Assembly (NCBI GenBank): GCA_947173495.1
Contig: CAMWFQ010000013.1
Location: 62,001 to 126,000, forward strand
DNA length: 64,000 nucleotides
DNA from: an uncultured Lachnospiraceae bacterium
GTDB taxonomy: Bacteria; Bacillota; Clostridia; Lachnospirales; Lachnospiraceae
Direction: 5' to 3'
Shown here: piece after piece, positions 1 to 8,899 of the stretch
Numbering within the stretch: the stretch's first letter is position 1
How the letters are laid out: each line of letters opens with the position of its first letter
Notes under the pieces: model-generated
What the model was told of the DNA's origin: nothing
Seen by the model: the letters and a program-made list of their open reading frames with translations, nothing else
The model's database searches: none
Made by a program: the position numbers and the translations under genes

Positions 1-1
1 G

Positions 2-379
2 GCGGAGAACTATTTTACTGCGCTGGCGGATGGAGAACAGACAGAGCCGGACCGGCTCAAGGAAGCCTTGAGCGTGACGGTGCGGGCGGCCAGAGTGCGG
101 GGAGATTACCTTAAGATGTACCGCTATGCCATGAAGGATGTGGCCAGTGAAGCTGTAAGCGAGGTATGCTTTGAGCTGGGCGAATTTTATTATGAACAGA
201 AGCAGTATCAGGAGGCGGCTCTCTGGTATTATAATGCTGCCTTTGAGACTCAGGCGGTATTGAATATCCGTGCCGGCGGCGATATGCCCTTAGGACGCCT
301 TGCCGACTGCTATGAATATTTAAAGATGCCGGAACTGGCGGAAGAATACCGCACAGCGGCCCGGAACTGGCAGCCGTAA
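2..379 (+). CDS. C-terminal part of a TPR-containing family 2 glycosyltransferase-like protein (5' truncated)
   Basis: The reading frame is open from base 2, so the gene begins before the window; only the last 125 residues are visible. They form helical repeats of TPR type, with segments such as CFELGEFYYEQKQYQEAALW and a final ADCYEYLKMPELAEEY. In clostridia this kind of tail commonly follows a GT-A glycosyltransferase domain, in proteins of unknown acceptor thought to act at the cytoplasmic face. That assignment is from memory of the family, since the catalytic domain lies outside the window. The stop codon lies within the left copy of a 13-base direct repeat that brackets a MITE-like element, so the element sits exactly at the gene's 3' end without altering it. 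Confidence 0.55.
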   Translation, partial: AENYFTALADGEQTEPDRLKEALSVTVRAARVRGDYLKMYRYAMKDVASEAVSEVCFELGEFYYEQKQYQEAALWYYNAAFETQAVLNIRAGGDMPLGRLADCYEYLKMPELAEEYRTAARNWQP

Positions 380-517
380 CTATTCAGCCAGGTCTGCGCA
401 TTGACTGCGCAGACCGTAAGAAAGCGTTTATTCTGTCAAGAGTGAATCCGGCTCTTCGCCGAAGGCGAACTCTAATAGCCGGATTCAGTAACTGTGAAGC
501 CGAAGGCTGAATAGTTA
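377..517. mobile_element. MITE-like palindromic element with 13-bp terminal inverted repeats
   Basis: The ends TAACTATTCAGCC (377-389) and GGCTGAATAGTTA (505-517) are perfect inverted repeats. The element is flanked by CTGGCAGCCGTAA at 367-379 and 519-531, which looks like a target duplication. Inside are a 10-bp perfect hairpin (391-400 with 406-415, loop TTGAC), a stem GAATCCGGCT (444-453) with AGCCGGATTC (477-486) enclosing a TTCGCC/GGCGAA hairpin, and a GTAACT/AGTTAC stem. There is no ORF, so any mobility would need a transposase from elsewhere. A diverged partial copy lies at 22909-22966. Confidence 0.65.
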
Positions 518-547
518 CCTGGCAGCCGTAAGTATGGCGGATACCCC

Positions 548-576
548 TTGCACGCGCCGACCAATAATGCTATAGT
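548..576 (+). promoter_or_regulatory. Sigma-A-type promoter for the hisC operon
   Basis: TTGCAC (548-553), a 17-bp spacer and TATAGT (571-576) match the vegetative promoter consensus. Transcription would start near 583 and give a leader of about 115 bases before hisC. The leader holds a hairpin at about 606-640 (CTGTG...CACAG outside, TGCG/CGCA, then TCCC-TGCA-GGGA inside). No T-box or known histidine attenuator motif was recognised. Confidence 0.6.
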
Positions 577-699
577 AAGGAACTGTCAAAGAATGAATCT
601 CATCTGTGACTTGCGGTCCCTGCAGGGATGCGCACAGAAGTGAAAATCAGATAAAAGAGAGTCAGATAAGAGTCAGATCAAAGAAAGAAAGGAACATCC

Positions 700-1758
700 A
701 TGAGCTGGGAAGAGAATGTGAGAAGAGTGACGCCCTATACGGCAGGGGAGCAGCCCGGGCAGAAGAATGTCATTAAATTAAACACCAATGAATGCCCTTA
801 TCCCCCGGCGCCGGGAGTAGAGAAGGCCGCTGCGGAACTGGACTGCGAGAGGCTGCGTCTTTATCCGGATATGAATGCGGAAAAGCTGGTGAACGCACTT
901 GCCGGTTATTATCATGTAAAGCCGGAACAGATTTTTGTGGGGGTGGGATCGGATGATGTCCTGGCGATGTCTTTTATGACCTTTTTTAATGGGGACAAAC
1001 CGATTTTGTTCCCGGATATTACCTATTCCTTTTATGATGTGTGGGCGGATGTGTTTCGGATCCCTTATCAGACCTGTGCGCTGGACACACGTTTCCGCAT
1101 CAGGATGGAGGATTACCTGCAGCCCAATGGAGGAATCGTGATCCCCAATCCCAATGCGCCCACGGGTGTGCTGGAGGATGTGGAGATGTTTGAGGAGATT
1201 CTGAAAAAAAATCCGGATTCTGTGGTGATCGTTGACGAAGCTTACGTAGATTTCGGGGGCAGGAGCATGATCCCTCTGATCGGGAAGTATGAGAATCTGA
1301 TGGTGGTACAGACCTTTTCCAAATCCCGCGCCCTGGCAGGACTCAGGATCGGATTTGCCGTGGCGGATGAAAAGCTGATCAGATATCTGAAGGATGTGAA
1401 ATTTTCTTTCAATTCATATACGATGAATATGCCCGCCATCGAGCTGGCGACAGCTGCGATTCTGGATGATGCTTATTTTAAGGAAATTGTGGGGAAGATC
1501 ATAAGGACGAGAGAGTGGACGAAGGAGCAGCTCAGAAGGCTGGGGTTTTCTTTTGAGGATTCCCGGAGCAACTTTGTGTTTGCCACCCATCCGGAGGTTC
1601 CCGCGCAGGAACTGTTTGCGGCGCTCAGGGCCGGTAATATTTATGTGAGATACTGGAAAAAACCCAGAATTGACAATTATCTGCGCATTACCATAGGAAC
1701 GGATGAGCAGATGCGTACTCTGGTTTTATTTTTAGAAAATTACTTAAAGGAGAGGTAA
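700..1758 (+). CDS. hisC: Histidinol-phosphate aminotransferase
   Basis: This 352-residue protein is a class I/II fold PLP aminotransferase of the HisC family, which interconverts histidinol phosphate and imidazole-acetol phosphate in cytoplasmic histidine synthesis. Visible marks are KLNTNECPY (27-34), GSDDVL (83-88), NPNAPTG (150-156), DEAYVDF (179-185) and the PLP-binding lysine in TFSKSRALAGLRIGF (Lys208). Length is normal for the family. The ATG at 700 follows AAAGAAAGGAACATCC. It heads a tight run with the DUF368, methyltransferase, hslO and nadE genes, so in this genome hisC is not with the other his genes. A related substrate such as threonine phosphate (CobD-like) cannot be excluded from sequence alone. 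Confidence 0.85.
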   Translation: MSWEENVRRVTPYTAGEQPGQKNVIKLNTNECPYPPAPGVEKAAAELDCERLRLYPDMNAEKLVNALAGYYHVKPEQIFVGVGSDDVLAMSFMTFFNGDKPILFPDITYSFYDVWADVFRIPYQTCALDTRFRIRMEDYLQPNGGIVIPNPNAPTGVLEDVEMFEEILKKNPDSVVIVDEAYVDFGGRSMIPLIGKYENLMVVQTFSKSRALAGLRIGFAVADEKLIRYLKDVKFSFNSYTMNMPAIELATAAILDDAYFKEIVGKIIRTREWTKEQLRRLGFSFEDSRSNFVFATHPEVPAQELFAALRAGNIYVRYWKKPRIDNYLRITIGTDEQMRTLVLFLENYLKER

Positions 1759-1761
1759 AAA

Positions 1762-2607
1762 ATGATCAAAAATCTGTTTAAAGGTATGGTAATGGGGGTG
1801 GCAAACATCATCCCCGGTGTGAGCGGAGGAACTATGGCAGTCTCCATGGGAATTTATGACAGACTGATCCATTGTCTTACCCATTTGTTTAAGGAATTCA
1901 AAGAGAGCATGAAATTCCTGATTCCGATTTTTCTTGGGATCGGGATTGCGCTGGTAGGATTGTCTTTTATCATTGAACCGGCCTTCGAGCATTTTCCTCT
2001 GCAGACCAACTGTCTGTTTATCGGTCTGATTGTAGGCGGCCTTCCTGCCGCATGGAAAAAGGTAAAGGGAAATAAAATTCAGCTAAGTCACGGACTTTCC
2101 TGCCTGATCTTTTTTGCCATTGTTGTGGCGCTTGCCGCTATGGGAGAAACAGAAGGCGCGGCAGCGGATGTAAGCTTTGGCTTCTGGTCGGTGATCAAGC
2201 TCTTCGGAGTAGGCGTGATCGCTTCCGCCACTATGGTGATTCCCGGCGTCAGCGGTTCTATGATGCTTCTTCTTCTGGGCTACTATAATCCTATTGTTTC
2301 CGCCATTAAAGATTTCGTCACAGCGCTGGCAACCTTTGACATGGAGGGAATTCTGAATGGCTGCGGTGTACTGGTTCCTGCGGGAATCGGAATTGTGGTA
2401 GGGATTTTTGCCATCGCAAAGCTGATAGAGGTTATTTTTGAGAAGTTTCCGCTGCAGGCATACTGGGCTATCATCGGGCTGATCGTAGCTTCTCCCATAG
2501 CCATTTTCCTGGTGGGAGAGATCGGACTGTTTTCGGTGTGGAGTGTGCTGGTCAGTATCGTTACGTTTGACATCGGTTTTATTGTGGCTGTGAAGCTGGG
2601 GGACTGA
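1762..2607 (+). CDS. DUF368 family polytopic membrane protein, likely polyprenyl-phosphate transporter (PopT type)
   Basis: This 281-residue, very hydrophobic protein carries two copies of the family signature, NIIPGVSGGTMA near residue 15 and MVIPGVSGSMMLLLL near residue 158. It is therefore an inverted-repeat membrane protein with about eight to nine membrane spans. DUF368 proteins (PopT) have been shown to return undecaprenyl phosphate across the cytoplasmic membrane for reuse in cell-wall synthesis; that function is transferred here by family. It starts three bases after the hisC stop and its stop TGA is followed at once by the methyltransferase start, so co-translation is likely. A DedA gene, from the other family with the same activity, lies at 12384. 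Confidence 0.8.
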   Translation: MIKNLFKGMVMGVANIIPGVSGGTMAVSMGIYDRLIHCLTHLFKEFKESMKFLIPIFLGIGIALVGLSFIIEPAFEHFPLQTNCLFIGLIVGGLPAAWKKVKGNKIQLSHGLSCLIFFAIVVALAAMGETEGAAADVSFGFWSVIKLFGVGVIASATMVIPGVSGSMMLLLLGYYNPIVSAIKDFVTALATFDMEGILNGCGVLVPAGIGIVVGIFAIAKLIEVIFEKFPLQAYWAIIGLIVASPIAIFLVGEIGLFSVWSVLVSIVTFDIGFIVAVKLGD

Positions 2608-2608
2608 T

Positions 2609-3472
2609 GTGGAAGCCTATACAGATTTTGCCAGTGTGTATGATATGTTCATGGATGAGACGCCTTATGAAGAGTGGGCGGATTTTATCGTGTCTCTGAT
2701 CGAAACATACGGTGTCAGCAGACCGGTTTCCGGGGGGAAAGCCGGCAAAGAGAAAGGGCGCAGCGAGAGCGGTCGGACAAAGCCGGCGGATCAGGAGGAA
2801 ATTCTGTGCTCGGAACGGGATCTGGTGTTGGACCTGGGATGCGGGACGGGGACGCTGACAGAGCTTCTGGCGCAGCGGGGCTATGATATGATAGGAGTGG
2901 ATCTTTCCCGGGAAATGCTGGGAGCGGCTCTTGCTAAAAAGGAAAAGGCCGGAAGCGGGACCCTGTATCTGTGCCAGGATATGCGGGAGCTGGATCTGTA
3001 CAGCACCGTGGGAACAGTGGTGTGTGTCTGCGATTCCATCAATTATCTTCTGGAGGAAGGTGAAGTCGAGGCGGTTTTCAGAGCTGTCGAAAATTTTCTC
3101 TACCCCGGAGGACTTTTTATCATGGACTTTAATACGGTCTATAAATACGAACAGGTAATTGGAGACACTACCATAGCGGAGAACAGGGAAGAAGGCAGCT
3201 TTATCTGGGAAAACTATTATCATAAGGAAGAAAAAATAAACGAGTACGATCTGACGGTCTATGTCAGAGAAAAGGATCAGGAGTTGTTTCGCCGGTTTGA
3301 GGAGACACATTTTCAGAGAGGATATACGCTGGAGGAAATGAAAGAGAGGGCGGAACGGGCAGGACTTCAGGTTCTGCTTACCCTGGATGCGGATACCCAT
3401 GAGCCTGCAGATCCATGTAGCGAAAGAATCTATGTGGTGGCGAAAGAGTGCAGAAAAGCAGGAGGGGAGTGA
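2609..3472 (+). CDS. Class I SAM-dependent methyltransferase
   Basis: This 287-residue Rossmann-fold methyltransferase has motif I as VLDLGCGTGTL (73-83), followed by VIG-type beta2 acid GVDLS (96-100) and a post-I region QDMRELDLY. The C-terminal half resembles the methyltransferase type 11/25 group, whose substrates are mostly unknown. Translation appears to begin at GTG 2609, directly after the upstream stop at 2605-2607; no in-frame ATG is better placed. Between residues 41 and 66 is a hydrophilic Lys/Gly/Arg-rich insertion that looks like a lineage-specific loop. It is cytoplasmic and co-transcribed with DUF368 and hslO. Substrate not recognised. Confidence 0.8.
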   Translation: MEAYTDFASVYDMFMDETPYEEWADFIVSLIETYGVSRPVSGGKAGKEKGRSESGRTKPADQEEILCSERDLVLDLGCGTGTLTELLAQRGYDMIGVDLSREMLGAALAKKEKAGSGTLYLCQDMRELDLYSTVGTVVCVCDSINYLLEEGEVEAVFRAVENFLYPGGLFIMDFNTVYKYEQVIGDTTIAENREEGSFIWENYYHKEEKINEYDLTVYVREKDQELFRRFEETHFQRGYTLEEMKERAERAGLQVLLTLDADTHEPADPCSERIYVVAKECRKAGGE

Positions 3473-3477
3473 GGGAG

Positions 3478-4365
3478 ATGGATATGTCAGACAGTATTGT
3501 CCGGGCAACAGCGGCAGACGCCCAGATCAGAGCTTTTGCCGCCACCACCAGAGAACTGGTGGAGAAAGCAAGACAGATTCATGATACAAGCCCGGTTGTG
3601 ACGGCTGCTTTGGGCAGGCTCATGACAGGTTCAGTCATGATGGGGGCCATGTTAAAAGGAGAAAGAGATCTGCTGACTCTGACGGTGAGCGGAGATGGAC
3701 CGGTGAAAGGAATGACAGTCACAGCGGATGGAAGCGGGAATGTGAAAGGCTACGCGATTTATCCTCAGGCCATGCGTCCGGCTAATGCAAAAGGAAAGCT
3801 GGACGTGGGCGGCGTGGTGGGGCGCGGGACACTCCGGGTAATGAAAGATATGGGATTAAAAGAACCTTATGTGGGGCAGACTGATTTACAGACGGGAGAA
3901 ATAGCAGAGGATCTTACGTATTACTTTGCCACATCGGAACAGGTTCCTTCCAGTGTAGGGCTGGGCGTTTTGATGGAAGGAAACAATACGGTAAGACAGG
4001 CAGGCGGTTTCATTGTTCAGCTGATGCCTTTTACGGAAGAAGGAGTGATCGAACGGCTGGAGAAAAACCTGGCAGCATTTCCTTCCGTGACAGAGGTGCT
4101 GGATCAGGGGAAAAGTCCCCGGGAGATGCTGGCGCTTCTGCTGGATGGGATGGATATGGAGATAAACGATACCATGCCGGCCCGGTTTTGCTGTAACTGC
4201 AATAAAAAAAGAGTGGAAAGAGCGATCATCAGTATTGGAAAAAAGGAGATCGGAGAAATGATCTCGGAAGGAAAGGATATTGAGGTGAACTGCCATTTCT
4301 GTAATACCTCATATAAATTTACGGTAGAAGAGCTTGAAAAGATGCTGGAAAGGAGTGCAGGCTGA
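3478..4365 (+). CDS. hslO: Hsp33 redox-regulated chaperone
   Basis: Hsp33 is a cytoplasmic holdase chaperone switched on by disulfide formation under oxidative stress. The protein is about 295 residues, the normal length. The C-terminal zinc switch is intact: Cys239-x-Cys241 in ARFCCNCNKKR and Cys272-x2-Cys275 in VNCHFCNTSY. The reading frame extends back to 3448, but GGAGGGGAG at 3461-3469 lies 8 bases before ATG 3478, so that start is preferred (ATG 3484 is possible). It begins five bases after the methyltransferase stop, within the hisC-nadE run. Confidence 0.92.
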   Translation: MDMSDSIVRATAADAQIRAFAATTRELVEKARQIHDTSPVVTAALGRLMTGSVMMGAMLKGERDLLTLTVSGDGPVKGMTVTADGSGNVKGYAIYPQAMRPANAKGKLDVGGVVGRGTLRVMKDMGLKEPYVGQTDLQTGEIAEDLTYYFATSEQVPSSVGLGVLMEGNNTVRQAGGFIVQLMPFTEEGVIERLEKNLAAFPSVTEVLDQGKSPREMLALLLDGMDMEINDTMPARFCCNCNKKRVERAIISIGKKEIGEMISEGKDIEVNCHFCNTSYKFTVEELEKMLERSAG

Positions 4366-4380
4366 CTGCGGCGGATTCTT

Positions 4381-6294
4381 ATGGAGCATGGATTTTTAAA
4401 GGTGGCGGCTGTTACGCCGAAGCTGAAAGTGGCGGATACGATTTTTAACAGGGAGCAGATCTGTAACGGGATTGAGGAAGCGGTATCAAAGGGAGCAAAG
4501 GTGCTGGTTTTTCCGGAACTTTGCCTTTCCGGCTATACCTGCGGAGATCTTTTCCTCCAGAAGAGGCTGCTTGACTGCTGCAGACAGGAGCTTATCCGGG
4601 TGGCGGAGTTTACCCGAAACAGGGATGCGCTTGTGTTCGTAGGGCTTCCCTTTGAGAGGGACGGAAAGCTTTATAATACGGCGGCTGCCGTTCAGAACGG
4701 AAACGTGCTCTGCCTGATTCCAAAGGCGTTTATTCCTGCCTATGGGGAGTTTTATGAGACACGGTATTTTTGCCCGGGGAACAGACAGGCAGTGCCTGTC
4801 GTGCTGGGGGAAAGAGAAATTCCATTTGGAACCAATATTCTTTTAAGAGGCGCTGGAATGGAAAATCTGGTGGTGGGATGCGAGATTTGTGAAGACCTCT
4901 GGGCGCCGGATGAGCCGGGTATTTCCCACGCACTGGCAGGAGCTACCCTGCTGGTCAATCTTTCCGCATCCAACGAGACTATTGGCAAGGATGCCTACAG
5001 GGAAATGCTGGTGAAATCCTCCAGCGCAAGGCTGACGGCGGGATATATTTACTGCAGCAGCGGGGAGGGGGAATCCACCCAGGATCTGGTGTTCGGCGGA
5101 CATGATATCATTGCGGAAAACGGCTGTATCCTTGCCCAGTGTAAAAAATTTGAAAGTCAGATTTTGTATGGGGATATTGACCTTGACAGACTGGCCATGG
5201 AACGCAGAAGAATGAACACCTTTGTGAGCACAGACCATTCCGGCTATCTCACCCTCACTTTTTCCCTTAAGAAGGAAGAGACACAGCTTGAGCGGACGTT
5301 CCCGTGTATGCCTTTTGTTCCGGCGGACCAGAGAGAGCGGGATGAGCGGTGCAATGAGATCCTTGCCATTCAGTCCATGGGGCTGAAGAAACGGCTGGAG
5401 CATACAGGATGTGAAAAAGCGGTGGTGGGCGTTTCAGGAGGGCTGGACTCCACACTGGCGCTTCTTGTTACAGCCGGAACCTTTGATATGTTAAAACTTC
5501 CGCGCAGAAATATAATTGCCGTGACCATGCCCTGTTTTGGAACCACAGACCGCACCTATGATAATGCCTGCATACTGGCCGGGGCGCTGGGGGCGGAGCT
5601 GCGGCAGATCGATATCAAAGAGGCTGTGAGGATTCATTTCCGGGATATCGGACAGGAGGAAGGAAAGCATGATGTCACTTATGAAAATGCCCAGGCCAGA
5701 GAGCGCACCCAGATACTTATGGATCTGGCAAACCGGGAAAACGCCATGGTGATCGGAACAGGGGATCTCTCGGAGCTGGCACTGGGCTGGGCGACCTATA
5801 ACGGCGATCATATGTCGATGTATGGAGTGAATGCAGGCATCCCCAAAACGCTGGTACGACACCTGGTGAAGTATTACGGAGACAAATGTGAAAAGGAAGA
5901 ACTGAAAAATGTGCTCAGGGACGTGCTGGATACGCCGGTAAGCCCGGAGCTGCTTCCGCCGGAGCAGGGAAAGATCACCCAGAAAACGGAAGATCTGGTG
6001 GGGCCTTATGAACTTCATGATTTCTTTTTATATTATATGCTGCGGTGCGGATTTGAGCCGGCAAAGGTTTACCGGATCGCAAAACGTTCTTTCAAGGGAC
6101 AGTATGAAGATGCCGTCATCCTGAAATGGCTCAGGGTCTTTTACAGAAGATTTTTTGCACAGCAGTATAAGCGTTCCTGTCTGCCGGACGGACCAAAGGT
6201 GGGAAGTGTGGCGCTCTCTCCCAGAGGGGATCTGAGAATGCCGTCGGATGCCTGTGTGCGGATCTGGATGGAACAGGTAGAAGCACTTATTTGA
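4381..6294 (+). CDS. nadE: Glutamine-hydrolysing NAD+ synthase
   Basis: The 637-residue protein joins an N-terminal nitrilase-fold glutaminase to a C-terminal NAD synthetase, and makes NAD+ from nicotinate adenine dinucleotide, ATP and glutamine in the cytoplasm. The glutaminase triad is visible as Glu in FPELCLSGY, Lys in PKAFIPAYGEFYE and Cys170 in CEICEDLW. The synthetase P-loop is GVSGGLDSTLALL near residue 350, with GTGDLSELALGWATY further on. Length fits the two-domain form. It lies 15 bases after hslO and is the last gene of the operon. Confidence 0.93.
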   Translation: MEHGFLKVAAVTPKLKVADTIFNREQICNGIEEAVSKGAKVLVFPELCLSGYTCGDLFLQKRLLDCCRQELIRVAEFTRNRDALVFVGLPFERDGKLYNTAAAVQNGNVLCLIPKAFIPAYGEFYETRYFCPGNRQAVPVVLGEREIPFGTNILLRGAGMENLVVGCEICEDLWAPDEPGISHALAGATLLVNLSASNETIGKDAYREMLVKSSSARLTAGYIYCSSGEGESTQDLVFGGHDIIAENGCILAQCKKFESQILYGDIDLDRLAMERRRMNTFVSTDHSGYLTLTFSLKKEETQLERTFPCMPFVPADQRERDERCNEILAIQSMGLKKRLEHTGCEKAVVGVSGGLDSTLALLVTAGTFDMLKLPRRNIIAVTMPCFGTTDRTYDNACILAGALGAELRQIDIKEAVRIHFRDIGQEEGKHDVTYENAQARERTQILMDLANRENAMVIGTGDLSELALGWATYNGDHMSMYGVNAGIPKTLVRHLVKYYGDKCEKEELKNVLRDVLDTPVSPELLPPEQGKITQKTEDLVGPYELHDFFLYYMLRCGFEPAKVYRIAKRSFKGQYEDAVILKWLRVFYRRFFAQQYKRSCLPDGPKVGSVALSPRGDLRMPSDACVRIWMEQVEALI

Positions 6295-6374
6295 AATTTG
6301 CGGATTGACAGGATAAGAATCCATAGAAACAGCCGATAGCAGGCAATGAAAACATCGTACGGAGGAAAAGATGT

Positions 6375-8120
6375 ATGGATTTTTTTGATGGACTGACAAT
6401 GATTGGCGGGTTGTCTCTGTTTCTGTTCGGTATGAGTATTATGGGACAGGCTCTTGAACGCAGAGCAGGAGAGAAGCTGAGGACACTTCTGGGGAGACTT
6501 ACCACCAACAGGGCTGCAGGGCTGCTGACAGGGCTGGGTGTGACGGCGGTGATCCAGAGTTCTTCGGCCACCACCGTGATGGTGGTGGGATTCGTCAATT
6601 CAGGTCTGATGAGCCTGAAACAGGCGGTGAATGTGATCATGGGCGCCAATGTGGGGACCACAGTGACTGCCTGGATTCTGAGCCTTGCGGGAATCGACAG
6701 CAGCAGTATCCTGATCAGGCTTTTGAAGCCGTCATCTTTTACGCCGGTTCTGGCTCTGATCGGTATTATTCTTTATTTGTTTTTAAAAGATGGAAAAAAG
6801 AAAGATACGGGCATGATCCTGCTGGGATTTGCCACGCTTATGTTTGGTATGGAGACAATGTCCGGCGCGGTGGCCGGGCTGGGAGACATTCCGGCGTTCC
6901 GGAACCTGTTTATTCTGTTTCAAAATCCCTTCCTCGGCGTGCTGGCCGGGGCAGTGCTTACCGCTGTTATTCAGTCCAGTTCCGCCTCAGTGGGGATTCT
7001 GCAGGCGCTGGCTGTGACAGGACAGGTTTCCTATGGCGCGGCGATCCCTATCATCATGGGTCAGAATATCGGAACCTGCGCTACGGCTATGATCTCCTCT
7101 GTGGGAGCAAATAAAAATGCAAAGCGGGCGGCCATGGTTCATCTTTTGTTCAATATGATGGGAACAGCGGTGTGGCTGACCGTATTCAGTCTGGTAAAAG
7201 CGTTTTTTGCCCCCGGTCTGCTGGATCAGCCGATCTCCCTGTTCGGCATTGCCGGAGCGCATACAGCGTTCAATATTTTGTGTACCCTGCTGATGCTTCC
7301 TCTCGCCGGTTTCCTGGAAAGGCTGGTGAACCGTCTGGTGCCTGAATCAAAGCAGCCGGAGATCCGGTCGGAACTGGATGAGCGTCTGCTGGTAGCGCCG
7401 CCCATTGCGCTGAAAAGATGCCGGGAGGTAGCCTCTGACATGGCACGGACAGCGGTAGAGGCACTCAGAGAAGGATTGGATTCTCTTGAGAGCTATTCGG
7501 AAGAAAAGGCGGCATCCATCCGGGAGAAGGAGGAGCGGACAGATCACTATGAAGATATTCTGGGGACATATCTTGTACAGCTGAGCGCAAGACAGATCAG
7601 CGAAGCGGATTCGGGAGAGGTCACAAAGCTGCTGAAGGTGATCGGTGATTTTGAGCGGATTTCGGATCACGCGGTCAATCTGCTTGAATCTGCAGAAGAA
7701 ATGCGTAATAAGGGGCTGAGCTTCACCCCCGCTGCGGCAAAAGAGCTTTCGGTACTGTCCCGTGCAGTGAAGGAGATCCTGGAACTGTCTCTTTCGGCCT
7801 TTCTGGAAGATGACCTGGAAACGGCGTCTCTGGTGGAGCCGCTGGAACAGGTGATCGATCAGCTGAAGGAGCGGATGCGTACACAGCATATACGGCGTCT
7901 TCAGCAAAGGGAATGTACCATCGACGCAGGATTTATCTGGTCGGATCTTCTCACCAGTCTGGAGCGTACCTCTGATCACTGTTCCAATATTGCAGGATGT
8001 GTGATCGAGATTTCTCATCACGATATGAATCTTCATGAAACCCTGCGTGAATTCCGGAATGACAGCGCTGACTTCCGGTGCAGATTCAATGCGTATGCAG
8101 ATAAATATACGCTGGAATAA
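6375..8120 (+). CDS. Na/Pi cotransporter family protein with PhoU-like tail
   Basis: This 581-residue inner-membrane protein has two homologous Na/Pi-cotransporter repeats, each with the substrate-binding QSSS motif (VIQSSSATTV near residue 60 and VIQSSSASVG near 200), followed by a cytoplasmic PhoU-like helical domain from about residue 345. The family carries out sodium-coupled phosphate uptake and is common in Bacillota. ATG 6375 is preferred because GGAGG (6361-6365) is 9 bases upstream; ATG 6371 is out of frame. There is no linked pst or pho gene. The gene ends in a strong terminator. Confidence 0.88.
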   Translation: MDFFDGLTMIGGLSLFLFGMSIMGQALERRAGEKLRTLLGRLTTNRAAGLLTGLGVTAVIQSSSATTVMVVGFVNSGLMSLKQAVNVIMGANVGTTVTAWILSLAGIDSSSILIRLLKPSSFTPVLALIGIILYLFLKDGKKKDTGMILLGFATLMFGMETMSGAVAGLGDIPAFRNLFILFQNPFLGVLAGAVLTAVIQSSSASVGILQALAVTGQVSYGAAIPIIMGQNIGTCATAMISSVGANKNAKRAAMVHLLFNMMGTAVWLTVFSLVKAFFAPGLLDQPISLFGIAGAHTAFNILCTLLMLPLAGFLERLVNRLVPESKQPEIRSELDERLLVAPPIALKRCREVASDMARTAVEALREGLDSLESYSEEKAASIREKEERTDHYEDILGTYLVQLSARQISEADSGEVTKLLKVIGDFERISDHAVNLLESAEEMRNKGLSFTPAAAKELSVLSRAVKEILELSLSAFLEDDLETASLVEPLEQVIDQLKERMRTQHIRRLQQRECTIDAGFIWSDLLTSLERTSDHCSNIAGCVIEISHHDMNLHETLREFRNDSADFRCRFNAYADKYTLE

Positions 8121-8161
8121 TGCAAAGCATAAGGAAAAGGGACATATCTTATGCTTTGCAT
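8120..8161. terminator. Shared terminator between convergent genes
   Basis: ATGCAAAGCATAAG (8120-8133) pairs perfectly with CTTATGCTTTGCAT (8148-8161), a 14-bp stem with a 14-base loop, followed by TTGTCCTTTT. It overlaps the Na/Pi gene stop and lies 26 bases from the end of the minus-strand gene, so it can serve both. Confidence 0.75.
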
Positions 8162-8186
8162 TTGTCCTTTTGTACGGCAAAAGGCG

Positions 8187-8669
8187 TCAGCCGTTGGAAG
8201 GCGATGCGGAGGGAGACGCCGAAGGGGAAGGGGCCGCAGCTTTTTGGAGAGAGGTTTTGATGGCGTTGAGCAGAACCATGGAGGTGTACTTATTATCATC
8301 CGCATATGTAATATTGTCCAGCGACTGGTTTTTCAGGATTTGATTGGCCAGGTCGTCGAAGGAAGGCTCAAGCAGTGGAAACATGGTCATTACGGCTTCA
8401 TCCAGATTTACGATACGGATATCATTGATGTTGGTTTCATCTACTGTAACTTCTACATCCACAGCATTATTGTTTAAGACAAGAGAGGTGGTATAGATGC
8501 CCGGCACATAGGAAGGCGAGGGCGTCTCAACCGCATTGTGCTCTTCTTTTCCCCTGGGCACAAACATAATAATGAGGAGGATGATAAATAATATACCCAG
8601 CAGGGCAAAGATGCCGGTATATATTAATTCTTTCAGATGAAGTACAACAATTTTGGTTTTGGAGCTCAT
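8187..8669 (-). CDS. Membrane-anchored protein with a degenerate FMN-binding-like domain
   Basis: The 160-residue product has a short cytoplasmic N terminus, one membrane span (about residues 13-35, rich in I/L/F), then an extracellular domain and a Ser/Pro/Ala repeat tail (SPSASPSASPS). The extracellular part has the order of an FMN_bind domain: PGIYTTSLVL, VDVEVTVDETNINDIRIVNL, LANQILKNQS, then YTSMVLLNAIKTSLQKA. The flavin-attachment motif (S/T)GAT(S/T)(S/T) is replaced by ADDNKYTS, so covalent flavin is not expected. Function unknown. RBS and promoter are not distinctive. Convergent with the Na/Pi transporter. Confidence 0.6.
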   Translation of the reverse strand: MSSKTKIVVLHLKELIYTGIFALLGILFIILLIIMFVPRGKEEHNAVETPSPSYVPGIYTTSLVLNNNAVDVEVTVDETNINDIRIVNLDEAVMTMFPLLEPSFDDLANQILKNQSLDNITYADDNKYTSMVLLNAIKTSLQKAAAPSPSASPSASPSNG

Positions 8670-8775
8670 AGGATACCCCGCTACATTCTTTTTACAATAG
8701 TATGAAACAGGCCGGGGAATTATTCCGCGGGGTTTTTAGAAAAGCAAAAAAATGTGTTTTCGCTGACCACATATT

Positions 8776-8875
8776 GATTCCGTGAGCAATGAGCCAGTCT
8801 GGAGTGCTTGTACTCACATCTGGCGAATGCTGCTTTTATCGAGCAGGGGAAAGAATTTCCCCTGCTCGATTACCC
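8776..8875. repeat. Composite dispersed hairpin repeat (B-type left half, A-type right half)
   Basis: The left part (CGTGAGCAATGAGCCAG... CTGGCGAATGCTG) resembles the repeats at 19892 and, inverted, at 38155, with its own version of the small hairpin (GAGT...ACTC around GCTTGT). The right part is a 15-bp stem, ATCGAGCAGGGGAAA (8838-8852) with TTTCCCCTGCTCGAT (8856-8870), shared with the A-type repeats at 9789, 17872, 46063 and 54119. It shows that the two modules can be combined. Confidence 0.55.
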
Positions 8876-8899
8876 ATTTTCAAGAGAAAGGGGATTCAC

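Noticed and set aside
2579..3508. 309-residue minus-strand frame opposite the methyltransferase
   Set aside because: Shadow of a methyltransferase with a clear SAM motif on the other strand.
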